DNA of 64,000 bases from Aspidapion aeneum (taxonomy: Eukaryota; Arthropoda; Insecta; Coleoptera; Brentidae). Location: assembly GCA_963576565.1 (NCBI GenBank), contig OY755038.1, forward strand, positions 63,343,622-63,407,621, written 5' to 3'. The notes under the pieces were generated by a model, which saw nothing but the letters and a program-made list of their open reading frames with translations, was not told where the DNA came from and made no database searches. This document shows, in pieces, positions 34,284 through 48,318 of the stretch (the stretch's first letter is position 1; every line of letters begins with the position of its first letter). Both the position numbers and the translations under genes were made by a program.

Positions 34284-35349
34284 GTATTGCCACCTCGCCT
34301 GTGGCTGCAAACCGCTGCTGATAAAACGGCAATTATCAATCTCCTGTTTAAAAATTTAGAGGAGTGGGGTAAAAAGGGTTTTACACAAAAAGAAAATCTG
34401 CAAACACCAATTAACTATTTGACTAGTTATGACCTAAAAAGGATCTCCCAGACCTGTTCTGCCGCCCCTTAAAAACGGATTTAAAGTTTTATACTTTTTT
34501 ATAATTTTAATACAAAAAGGTTTTTGTTGTACTGTAAAGACATTCAAGAGATCTATAAAACAAGCTATCGCTGTACCCGCCTTGCCTATTTAAAATATAG
34601 AGGTTAAAGTTTTGCCCTCGAAGGGGCTGCGTGCCACGAAAAATTAAAAAAAGGGAAAAAGTGTAAAAGGTAGTAAGAAATAAGGGGTTAAGTGAGGGTG
34701 AAAAGGGGATAAATTCAGAACTTTTGATCCAAAGCAGATACGAACATGTGGTTTTTAGATTTTTGATTTGATCTGGTCACAATATAATTTTCTGAACAAA
34801 AATCGGAGTGTAAAGGGGGTTAAAATTAGAACTTTGTAATAAAAACAGAACGAACCGGAAGGAAGGGGTGGCTAAGGAATGTAACAGGGGTAACTTCAGA
34901 ACTTTAAAATGCATTTATGATTTGTTCTGGTGACAATATAATTTTGTGAAAAAAACGAGGGTACAAGCGCGAATATGGGTGAAAATCTAGGGGGGTAATA
35001 GTCAACTAAAAAATTATTTGTAATATAATTTTTTTCTAGGGGGGGGGTAATTCGCCTATTTTCCCTTTATTCAATAACAAAAAATGCTTATTTTTTGTTA
35101 TAGTAATAACCACGTTACATCCCTTAAATTCGCGCTTGCGGGGGTATCGCCTGACGGGCTTAGGATTGACGAATATAATTATGCAAAATTGACAGGAAAC
35201 AAACCTCGTAATAATGAAGCATTGCTAGAAATAGAAAGGTTGCAAAAGCCATAATTATGTTTTTTTTGGTTAAAACTTAAAGGTAAGAAAAAATTAATAA
35301 CTTTTTTTTAAGTTCAACGATTTTATTAAAATATTGAACTAAAAAGTAG
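34284..35349. other. Unassigned; weak direct repeats
   Basis: Two diverged units (about 34715-34800 and 34885-34960) share TTCAGAACTTT and CTGGT(C/G)ACAATATAATTTT. A 61-codon frame at 34287-34472 shows no known motif. No gene is supported. Confidence 0.4.
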
Positions 35350-35510
35350 ATTTAACAATAGCGTTAATCGCACATTATATACTTGTAGGTATGATATAAA
35401 ATCGCGGCGCGTATACACTTCCATTTGATAAGTATAATATTTAAAAATTGCGCTACGATTTGATATCGAACTTAAAAATATTTAATGTGCGATTAACACT
35501 ATTGTTAAAT
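35350..35510. repeat. Short inverted repeat (MITE-like)
   Basis: The arms 35350-35378 and 35482-35510 share TTTAACAATAG(C/T)GTTAATCGCA and its reverse complement around a ~100-bp centre. No target duplication was established. Confidence 0.55.
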
Positions 35511-36793
35511 GTACACTATAGTAAACAAAAATGTGCCAAATTGTGTTTTATTTTTTAGTGCAATTTTTTAATAAAATCCTTTAACTTATAAAAAAAAATA
35601 TTTTATTTAACGAAATTCCTCCTTTTTAGATACATTAGTCCTCTTTTATCAAATTGGCATTTGTCAACCCTACCCACTGACAGGGCCGACTTAATTTGTT
35701 CTCCCATGAGCTCCAGGAAAATCTCTCGCTCAAGCATAGTTTAATCCAATACAACTTCATTTTGCATTGTCAATATTGCAACATTATTAATACATATATT
35801 CCACAATGAAAATAAACGAGTACCGTTCTGTATTAATTTCTTTACTATGCGGTCAAATATCGGCGATTTGACTTTTGGTATTAAAGCTATAATTTACGCC
35901 TCATATCCCCATACTCTCTCGCTAGTCTGGCAACGTGGGACCTGTAAATCCGCGTGCAAAATAATCCCTCCCTTTTGGCCATACAACTGTTTATGTGACT
36001 GTGATCTAAGGAGTAATGGAAGTGTTTGCTTAGAAACAATTTTAGAACTATACTGAAAAGTTTTACAGAAACCCACGAATTGAATTTTGCCTGGTTTGTA
36101 CGGCTTTTGCAGTAGTGCTGTACTCGGAGCTGTACTAAAGGAAGCACATATCGTACGTCGAATAGTTTGTAACTAGTGACGTAGCTATTGTTGGGTAAAA
36201 GGGGCCCCAGCGGCCCTAGTAAAAACATTGTTTTAAAGTGGCAATAAATTTGTAACTTAAATGTAAAAAAAAACTTGTTGTCAAACTAAATTTTAACTTA
36301 AAATCAATTTTTTTAAACATTTTTTTTTACAATAATAACTCAACTTTTATGAAAATTTTCTCCTGGTGCGCATTTTATTTCCATCTGGTTCTTAAGTTCA
36401 GAGTTCAGACTTATTAAAAACAACAATTTTTTTTCTTTTTACTGCCATCTTGGTCCCTCCTCTCCAGACATCCTGGATCTACCACTGTAAATGTATATTA
36501 AATTTATATTCATAAAATTTATAAACTAGCCTTCTTTAAAAAAGCTAGCTTCAAATACGTAGTAAACGGATGAATAAATTATTCATTTTGCAAACTAAAA
36601 TGCAAAAAAAGAGATTTAATTTTGTTATTACGGCAAAAGACAAATTTTTGCTGACAAGTATTTTATATTCTTATTGACTTGAGTGCGTCCAAAAAATTGT
36701 TTGGAACTCACGGGACGTCCGAGGGTCAAATTAGCCCAAAAACAGGTTTTTCAAAAAGCATTTGTTCAATAATAATAGTTAAAAGAAAATAAA
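35511..36793. other. Unassigned; possible decayed hAT-type ends
   Basis: TAGTGACGTAGCTATTG with GGGGCCCC (36172-36210) and the complement of CAGTGGTAGATCCAGGA (36470-36488) resemble ends of hAT-type elements. Their flanks do not match, so no single element is claimed. A 69-codon frame at 35847-36056 has no known domain. Confidence 0.35.
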
Positions 36794-36900
36794 TCAATTT
36801 ATCGCAAACGTATCCTAACCTGTCCATTGGAGACAATTTTTTGAGAAAAAAGCTCAGTGGACGTGTCTGGGTAGGTTAGGATACGTTTGCGATCAATTGA
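36794..36900. repeat. Long-stem hairpin
   Basis: ATCGCAAACGTATCCTAACC (36801) pairs with its complement near 36873-36893, and the stem continues outward through TCAATT. The loop is about 26 bp. It could be a small foldback element or a transcribed hairpin. Confidence 0.7.
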
Positions 36901-37457
36901 CAAATTTTAGGATAACACCGCTTTGTACCACTAAAAAGGAGGACAGGGGAACCGAATTTAGAAAAAAATATTATTTTGAAAGATTTGTGGGTAATTTTTT
37001 TAAAAATAAAGTTTTCAAAAAAAACCATTTTTGCATTCCCTCCGCTTTCATCCCATTTCCATGTGTCGGAGCTGAAGTTTAGTCATGGTATTCGTCGAGA
37101 CGAGAGGGAAAATTATAGAATAAGCATAAATAATTAAATAAAAAACAGTTTTCAATTAGGTTTTTTTTTTGTAATTTTGAGGAGGGTCGCGCTTCTATGC
37201 GGCCTTAAAGAGCAGCCGCGCCTGCTGTTTCGATTCAAATTTAATAATGTGATTTAAGAAAAATAAAATAGTTTTTAAAATTTTTTTATACATAAAATTT
37301 AATTTTTTTAACCCGTAAATTATTTAGTTTTGTTTATTTATATTAAAGTTAAGCAAAATGCAGATACACTAAATAAATAAAATTCAAAATTTTAAAAAAT
37401 ATATTTAAGTACTTAGATGACTGATTATGAATAAGCTTTTAAATTTGGCAATACATA
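36901..37457. other. No recognisable feature
   Basis: AT-rich sequence. The short frame at 36897-37082 has no motif. Confidence 0.4.
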
Positions 37458-37680
37458 CTGCCGTCCTTAGTAAGACTCACCTATCTACGTTTTCACTCAT
37501 TTCGAGAAAAGAGTAGTAATGTATTTTTTTGTTTTTCAAAATAAAATACTTCCGAACAAAAATTTGGGTATTTTTTTTGAAATTATTATTAATTGAAATT
37601 AACCTATTTAAAGCCATTTTCGGTCCTAACCCATTTTCGATTTTTTTTTGCAGCTAGGTGGGTGTTACTAAGGACGGCAG
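37458..37680. mobile_element. 223-bp MITE with CTGCCGTCCTTAGTAA ends
   Basis: The left end reads CTGCCGTCCTTAGTAA followed by GACTCACCTA; the right end is its close reverse complement (TAGGTGGGTGTTACTAAGGACGGCAG), giving inverted repeats of about 27 bp. Both sides are flanked by CATA (37454-37457, 37681-37684), which may be the target duplication. It is non-coding. Confidence 0.7.
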
Positions 37681-37684
37681 CATA

Positions 37685-40600
37685 ATATAAGGTTTGGTAA
37701 AATTTTCGCCAATTTTCTTTCACATTCCTATTTTCATAGTAAATTCACAGTTTAAAAATTAAGGGATCCCTCGCACAGGCCTTTTTCCATTTCTAAGCCT
37801 AAAGAACAGAACAAAAGTTGAACAAGGGGTGATCAGCTATTAACATAACAAAGTCCAACAAATACTTGAAAAATAGAATGCAGAATTTTTATATTAATAT
37901 TTTACTGAATCGCTTTCAACTAAACAATAAATTAATAGTGTATTTCAACAGTACAATTGGTTCTATCTAATAAACAATTTTATAGTTGCTTGAATTTTTT
38001 ATTTCGTTTGAAATATATCACCTTTAAACAAGATTTATTTCCACATTTTTCTACAAATTGTTGATTGTTGTCACTTAGATAATATAGAGAATCGGAATCA
38101 CCCTGAATATACAAATGAAACGTTTTCTGTTCAAATATAGCCGGTATAAATTTTGTTTAAATGCAATATGAGCTGCGTGGTTTAAATTGCGTACAGGGCG
38201 TTTATGCGATTTGGGGTAAATGCACTTTGGTTGATATTAGTTTACTTTGGGTAGCATAAATATTCGTACGCTAAATGAATCGCGATTTTAACAGCGCCAC
38301 CCGAACCTCATAAACATTACACGCAAGGTTTTTACCCGAGTGAAAAACCGTGCATAACCGACACACACATACATTAAGAAAATCTTATTTGAAATTCCGC
38401 GCGATGCAAACGTCGGAAACGCCACAAACATCGCGCAAAACATCAACTTCGCAGGTAATGGCTGCGTCGCCCTCGTTATAATCGCATAGACAAACATCGC
38501 GCTAATCATTAAACGCGCTTCTTTTTACAACCGCGCTACAAAAAGAAATAACTGCTAAGCGTACTCCGCTGCATTTGCCTGTCGCGATAACGGTAAATAT
38601 TTGTCTTTTAACACGTAGGTAATAAAAAATTAAATTAAAGTTAGTTTTAAAGTATGTCAGGAATGCAAATTAACCTTGACTGTGCAACTGTACGAAACCA
38701 ACTTAGAAAAATGAAAAGCGCAAAACATGGTTTTGCAGAGACAGAAAAGTTTGTTGCCGCCTAGCTACACAGCAGATTGTTGATGCGTGAAAAACTACTG
38801 AAAAGTGAAGAGTGGGAGTTGTAATGGTTAAGCTTGGGATACATCAAGTAGGGAGAGGCTTTTCCCTTCAAACTGTGAGATAAGAAAATGTTGTCTATAA
38901 AATGTCATTTTTTCTCAGTTTTTGTTTAGGTTTCCTTGTCTAGCTCAGCTAGAATGTAAAATAAACTTTAGGATTATCAGCAACGCCACTGACTTAGTTC
39001 CTCCAAACTCTTCAAAGAGGGGATAATGGAATACTTGGGTCCAACCTACCGTGAATAAAAACCCAAACTTTAAGGAGACAAGTCGGTAGTCATATTCTAA
39101 GTTTTGTTGAACTTAAACTAAAATCTCTAAATTAATTGTCAGTAAAGAAACATAAGATTTTTCTATTTGAATAGTATTTTGCAGTTGGTTATTTTGGTAA
39201 GTAAAAGTTTTTGTTTGAATACTTTGGGTCTTGTTTGTTTAATAGGTCATAAGAAAAGTCTCGTCACAATTTGTAAATTGCAACAGAGTTTTATTTTGTA
39301 TTCATTAAAGTTTTTAAAACTGTTTTATATTTATTTTATTTAAGCAAGAGATCTACTACGCTACTCTCCTTTAAGGGTTCGATTTAAAAGAAAATCGTAC
39401 CCGACAATATCACTACGTTTTTTTGCTTTGTCTACATATTTTCTGCTACAATTTTTTATAAAATAATCGATCAATATCTAATACTTTAATATTAATTTTA
39501 CATGCAGTCTTCTTCTGTTAATTTTATATAGATTTGATTAGCAACGTGATAATTTTAAATATTAAACGTTCAAAAGGAAATCTCACATATAGAGTCCCAG
39601 TATGCATGTGCGCACACAGGGGGAAAGTCGTCCACCAAGACTCAATTTTTTAAATATTTTTGACACATTTGAAAAAAAAGCACAAAATACAGCTTCACAA
39701 AATCTCGCCCCCCCCCCCCATAAGACTCTTGCCCCTTCAAGACATATTCCTGGGTGCGACACTGCTGTATGTGACAGATATTGACAATAAGGTATTATGA
39801 GATCAACCGTTTAGTTGTTAATGTACCTACCATGGCGAAATTACCAAAAATGTTAGTTAACTTTAAAGAAAACAGTACATATGAAAAGACATCAAAAATA
39901 CCACGCCTAATTATACATCGAATGTTTTACAACAAGAAATTCCAGATTTATTTAAAACTGTTGTTGCCTTAAACAAACGGTAGTCAGATACAAAACCTCA
40001 AGTTCAAACACAAAACAACGAGTAGTATTTCGATAGAGCCTCCAACGTCGCGTCGCTCAATTTTTTTTTAAGCCTAAACTGGTAATATTGAGTACTTTGA
40101 CACACCGTTTTGATAATTTTGCAATTTTATTAAAATACAGTACTGCTAAAACTATTTTAATGTGATATGATTAAGTTAAGAAGAGATATCTGACAACTCC
40201 AAAAAAGAGATATCCGATACCTCCAGAGAAGAGAGAAGAGAATAATCTCATTGATACTTCCAGTGACCATAGGTACCATGAAATAGAATGGAAAATAGAA
40301 AGAGGCTCTTCAAATGTAAATAATTAAATAATTTTTATTGAACCACTTTTGTTATAAGTCTGTTATTAACTAGATAATGTTAGATTACAAATATTAAGAA
40401 AAACTTAAAACAATTTGAAAATATTAAAAATAAAATATAAAAACAGCTTTTGCTGCTATGAACAAAAAATTATTTGCTTTGGTGCAGACGCTAATAATAG
40501 TAAACCTTGCAGGATACGGAAACCTTGCAGGATACGGCTGCTTAGGGATTTTAACTATTTCCAAAAATAAAAGTTTGTCAAAATAGGGAATAAAAAGAAT

Positions 40601-40763
40601 CCTTATGTCAAAAATGTGAAGAAGATCTGTCTAAATGGGTAAGGAAAAGATATCGCTTCCCTCAGGTAGGGTTAGGGGAAACCACAGAATGTTAGCCTAA
40701 AAACCGGCCGGAGAACTCATTCAAGGAAAAATAAACAAATGAATTTTGAGCTATTCAGGTATA
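37685..40763. other. No supported gene
   Basis: Long AT-rich stretch. Frames at 38288-38509 (minus), 39602-39784 and 39781-39972 show no recognisable domain. A run of 13 C at ~39707 and a 17-bp direct duplication (AACCTTGCAGGATACGG, near 40504 and 40521) are the only local structures noted. Confidence 0.4.
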
Positions 40764-41289
40764 CATCCAGGGTGACCCAGAGAAAAGCAACTACATGAGG
40801 ATTTCGGAAACGGTAAGAGATACGAGTTTGTTTGAATGAGGAAAAAGTTGCACTATTCTAAGCTCAATCAGGTGCTGGATTAATATTAAAGATATCGATA
40901 GGGGTTACTAAAATATCGAGCAAAAACCAAAAATTGTGTTTTTTGATAAATTGAAATATCGCCGCCATCTTGCAAACAAATTTAATGAAATTTGGTAGTT
41001 TTGTATAAGCAACTACAGCCAATCGAACGGCGTTAACAAGTTTTTTTTAGGCCTTCTAGTTTTTTTGAAACCATAGCCAACTTTGTTGTTTCTTTTGATC
41101 ACCATATTGAATTTATACGTCAGTAAATAGAGCAGGGCCTTTCAACCGTGTATTATACACCTCTTTGAATGACGGAAAGTGTGAATTTATTTAAAAAACT
41201 GTTTTTCACTTGATTGGCTATGAAACAAAAACCGTAGTTGCGTTTGTTGTCATACCTATGTAACTGTCAAAAACTTTTCATTTATTTGA

Positions 41290-42072
41290 TTTATCTGTTG
41301 GAGTTTTAAAGTTTCTAAAATACTTCCAGAAAGACGACAACCAGGTTTCTCAATCTTCAGAAAATGTAGAAATAATTTAGTTGAATATGGTTCCTTTAAA
41401 AAATAAAATCGTAATCGACAACCTGATGAAAATATTGAAGCTCTGGTTTTACAAAATGTCGTTGACAATCCTCGCATCTCCCTTCTATCTCAAATCAACT
41501 GCACAAAGAATTCTTAAAAAATTTAAGTATCAGCCATATGCAACACATATTAGTCAAGCACTCCGAGATGGTGACTAAGAAAGAAGAACCTTGTTTTGCA
41601 ATTGGTTTATACGAAAATTGGAAGAAAACCCTCAATTTCCGCTTAAGGTTCTGTGGTCTGATGAAAGCAGGATTACAACCTGCGGGGTATTTAACAGGCA
41701 TAAATACGTAAACTGGGCCGATGAAAATCCGTTCTTAAATCGTGAGGTGCACCATCAAGTTAGGTGGGGTTTGAATGCATGGCAAGGAGTCATAAACGGA
41801 CACATACTATTTAACATTATTTATAATAATTTGATGACACCTCAATATCTATAGAATGTGCAAAATTACGTTGGCCAAATTTTAGACAATTTGGCTCTTC
41901 AAGATGTAGCAAACATGTGGTTCCAGCAAGATGGAGCACTTCCACATAATGCAAGAATCATAACCGACTATTTGAATTAGCAACATGGAAATAACTGGAT
42001 TAGAAATCGCGGTCCAGTTGCCTGGCCTGCACGTTTCCCGGACCTTACGCCTCTGGGGATACTTAAAGGATA
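41290..42072 (+). pseudogene. DDE transposase, N-terminal and catalytic part
   Basis: The conceptual translation runs through an N-terminal helix-turn-helix-like part (ERRQPGFSIFRKCRNNLVEY), VLQNVVDNPRISL, then LFCNWFIRKLEENPQFP, VLWSDESRIT with the first catalytic aspartate, GVFNRHKYVNWADENP, VRWGLNAWQGVINGHI, NMWFQQDGALPHNARI with the second aspartate, and VAWPARFPDLTPLG. In related transposases the last motif is PDLTPLDFF, so the third acidic position is replaced by glycine here. There are several frameshifts and stops. It is a Tc1/mariner-group (IS630-like) transposase of a type common in insect genomes. The C-terminus continues at 44794 beyond the nested insertion. Confidence 0.8.
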
Positions 42073-42081
42073 AAGGTTATT

Positions 42082-44793
<2,712 letters not shown>

Positions 44794-44960
44794 TAGGTGC
44801 CCATAGATTGGCAGAGTATTCTACGACTCATAATACGATAGAAGAAAGAAATTCCTGAACAAATGGTTAAAGATGCATGCATGTCTCTAATTGATCAATG
44901 CATTTGCTTATTTAATTCAATGCTTTGTTATCGGTTTTTAGATTTATTTTAAATAATATA
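44794..44960 (+). pseudogene. DDE transposase, C-terminal part
   Basis: After the nested repeat, the transposase resumes as VPIDWQSILRLIIR, one stop, then KEIPEQMVKDACMSLIDQC. This matches the C-terminal tail of the same insect transposase type, where a VPI..L..RI segment is followed by IPEQM. It ends near 44960 in AT-rich sequence, about 100 bp before the right inverted-repeat arm. Confidence 0.65.
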
Positions 44961-45590
44961 ATAAATGCAAACTTTTGTTTCAGAACTAAAACATAGATTT
45001 TAAAAAATTGTACTATTTCTTAGCCATAGAAAAATTAAAAAATAAGGGTCTTAAATATTTGCATATAAATCAAATAAATGGAAAAGTTTTGAAAGGTAGT
45101 TACGTAGGTATGACAACAAACAAAACTACGGCATTTGTTTCGCAGCCAACTAAGTGAAAACTATTTTTTAAATAAATTCACATTTTCCGTCATCAACAAA
45201 TAGGCTTATTATACGCGGTATTATACTCTATTTACTAACGTATAAATCCAATATGGCGGTCAAAAGAAATAATAAAGTTGGCTATGGTTTCCTACTAAAC
45301 TAGAGGGCCTACAAAAAAAATTGTTAACATCATTCAATTGGCCGTAGTTGCTTATAAAAAAACTATCAAATTTTATTAAATTTGTTTGCAAGATGGCGGC
45401 GATATTTCAATTTTTCAGAAAACACAATTTTTAATTTTTGCTCGATATTATAAAAACCCCTGTAGTTTAATTTTGATACGGCATCTGATTGGGCTTAGAA
45501 TAGCGCAACTTTTTTCTCATTTAAACAAACTCGTATCTCTTACCGTTTCCGAAATGGCCATGTAGTTGCTTTTATTTGGGACACCCTGTA

Positions 45591-47739
45591 TACAAGTAAA
45601 TCTAAGAACTTTAGTAATTTTTTGGCTTAAAGTAACGTATTTCTTTTAAGACTAACATTCTGTTTTGGTTTTTAGTAGACTTGACTTGTACATCCATTGT
45701 ATTTGGCTAACGTATAAAATAAAATAATCTAATCTAATATTCTAATGCTTATTGTAAATCGATGTAGAGCGATGTGAATGCGTGTAAATAGTTTCTTACA
45801 AATTTTTGATGTTATTGTACTGAAATTCCAAACCTTATAAAACACAATTAAAACTGTGGACTCAAACTCAAGCAACAATTTTTCAAAGGCTGGAGGTTAT
45901 TTATTTTAGGTTAAGCAAAGTGAAATTTCAGTATGTGTCCTTACCGAGATCCTGTTGACACCACTCTTTTAAATAAATAATTAAGGGACTTTTTTCACGG
46001 TAAGTGCCTTAATTTGAATATTTTCTGCACTGTGTTTACACATTTTTATTAATGTTTTATATTTTTGTTTGTTTGTTTTGCAGGTTAAAAATTGTTGGCA
46101 GGTGCAAAAAATCGGGAATCTTAGATTACTCTATTTTCGACGTTTCCAGTCACGATGCCAGACTTTTTTAAAGGGGGGCCAAAAATACTTAAGCAGAGGC
46201 ACTTTTTTTGCAACAATTATTTGCAGGTACGTAACTAGTCGGGCCATGTTGGGGAAGCCCGGGCTTAAAAATACTAATCACTCAAGGTTTATGAAAACAC
46301 AAAAAAAACTGACACCAGAGACAACATGTAAAACAGCGACACTGAGAAAAATTTTTGCAACTGAAAAAAGTTAAGTACAAGAAATAGTTTTGTAAATAAA
46401 TTCCGTATAAGTGAACGAATGATGTGTAGTCAAATTATTATCATTCTTAATTGTGGTATATCTTAAACCCGTACGGAGATGCATTGTCTTTTTTATTTTA
46501 AACACGACGTTTCCATTACAAATACCTACTAACCGAAACGTCATGCGGCTGGGGCGTCGCGCCGGCTGTACCAAAATCTAGTACATTTATTATTGAATTG
46601 TAAACTTGTTTGGGTGCGTTTAGCAGTTTTTGTGGGTAGTGAATTAAACTGAGCCATCAGGCTCGGCTATGTAACGCTCATTCGGGTGAAGCCGGCTCGA
46701 GTCGAATAACTGTGAAAGGAACATTAAAAATTTCGCCTTGTGGAAGTTTACACTTCTGCCGTGTGGTCGTAAGCACACACATTTAAAAAAAAAAACCCTA
46801 AATTCCTCTCTATTTTGGTTTGCAAAGGATTACAAAATATAACATGTGTTTCATTATTACTTATTGAGGGATGTAAACATCGACCAACAGCACCACTAAC
46901 CAGTAAATATATTTATGTACAATACAGTGCTTACGACTAAAATAACTCTAGGAACTGTAAACTTAATCTACTATTTACATAATGTACACACTATACCCTG
47001 GGTTGGCACGCAGAAAACTTGCGTGTTCGCCCCGGCCCATGTGCTCAGTAAATTTTTCATATTTTAGTATATTACTGCCACCGCTATTGACAGGATCAAC
47101 CGGGCTGGTTCATTTTTTACCTTGACTTGTTAAATTTGGTGGGTTGAGGCGTTGTTGTATTTATGAGGGAAAACTAGAGTAAAAAACCCTCTTAAGTCAT
47201 TGTCAGTCGGTTCATTTGTCACCGAGTATTTGTGGAGGGTGGCTTGGCTAGTCGAAGTGGTCATCGGACATGCATTAATGGATGACTGATGCTTATACTT
47301 TTCCTAACCTTCGCTGGCTTTAAACAAATCTAGACATATACCGATAGTTTATGGTAGATTGGTTTGTGCACAAAGCCTGAGTTATTTCATGTGTGTTGGG
47401 TCATGACCCGGGGTATGTTGAATTGAAAATTAGTTGTTGAAAGAAACGTTCTGCAATAATTAAAATGTAGGTTTTTAAGTCCGGTACCGTCAGTATGTCT
47501 TGTATCCGGGCGACCAACAGCACAAAAGGCTCTGCAATAAAATTGGTATGGTACTCCCAGACTTACAAGTAACTTATTATCAATGCTTATCCCTTCCCAT
47601 CATAATGACTTGTGTGAGGTGTCAGCAACATTTCTCCACAATAACAACGCAATAGGTTTATAGGTATGGGGGCAAGGGCTTAGGATTAAAATGAGTTTTG
47701 TATAAGTTGGGATATTCCAGGTATAAATCGCGATCCTAG
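45591..47739. other. Unassigned; contains Penelope-tail-like motifs
   Basis: No gene is supported; the 101-codon frame at 46069-46374 has no known motif. The minus-strand copy of the 22-bp motif found at 3020 lies at 46492-46513, and ACTAACCGAAACGTC is repeated on the plus strand at about 46524-46538, forming an inverted pair. Bases 46540-47530 are less AT-rich than their surroundings and could be the untranslated tail of a retroelement; I could not assign them. Confidence 0.4.
46492..46541 (-). repeat. Inverted pair of Penelope-tail-like motifs
   Basis: The minus strand carries GAAACGTCGTGTTTAAAATA (46513 down to 46494), identical to 3020-3039. Eleven bases further on, the plus strand carries CTAACCGAAACGTC. 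The two can pair through GACGTTTC/GAAACGTC. Confidence 0.5.
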
Positions 47740-47747
47740 AGGTGGAG

Positions 47748-48310
47748 CAGTAGCGGCTCCTGACTTTAGCAGTATGTGACGCAGGATTTATCTGCCTTCA
47801 TTAATACGTATTCTATAAACAACTAACCTAAATTCAGCAAAATTAGCGAAATCAGATGTAGTAGGTTCACGATGATGCAATTGCAATTTAATTTTAATGT
47901 ATAACATTGTGCAAAATAATTTTGCGCAGATTAGCAAAACACTATTTCAAAAATGTACGCGGGCACACACACCTGACACTTTGCCCTTCGAAAGCATTCG
48001 ACGTTGTCATGACAACCAACGGTCGCCTTCACCCCGCGGCATATCAATGACACAGACACAGGCGAACGAACAACAAAAGTCGCTTCAACAATGCTTGACT
48101 GTACGCTGGGCCCACACAGAATCCGCGGCGGTGAACGTTCACGGTTTTTTATCGGTGCATAGGTATAAAGGAACCAACTGCTCGTTCGCTTTTGCAGACA
48201 CGGCGAGGCTCCAATTTTTAATTTTTTGTCCTGTCTTAAATTATTATATTTAGTCTGGAAAAAAGCGGTAAAGCAGCCCTTTACCTGCATCAATGGACGA
48301 GCCGCCACTG
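47748..48310. mobile_element. Non-autonomous hAT-like element (MITE), 563 bp
   Basis: The ends read CAGTAGCGGCTCCTG and, from the other side, CAGTGGCGGCTCGTC. They are flanked by a perfect 8-bp duplication AGGTGGAG (47740-47747 and 48311-48318). An 8-bp target and a CAGTGG-type end are typical of hAT elements. Two overlapping open frames inside (47897-48253 plus, 47931-48368 minus) have no transposase motif, and the second crosses the element boundary, so neither is called a gene. Confidence 0.85.
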
Positions 48311-48318
48311 AGGTGGAG

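Noticed and set aside
33944..34310. Minus-strand frames of 107 and 80 codons
   Set aside because: They lie in the right arm of a foldback element and show no domain.
35847..36228. Frames of 69 and 113 codons (plus and minus)
   Set aside because: Overlapping frames with no recognisable motif, no splice context and no neighbouring exon-like sequence.
36172..36488. A single hAT-type MITE between 36172 and 36488
   Set aside because: The two end-like sequences do not match each other well, and the flanking 8-mers differ.
46069..46374. 101-codon plus-strand frame
   Set aside because: No recognisable domain and no supporting context; treated as chance in a transposon-rich region.
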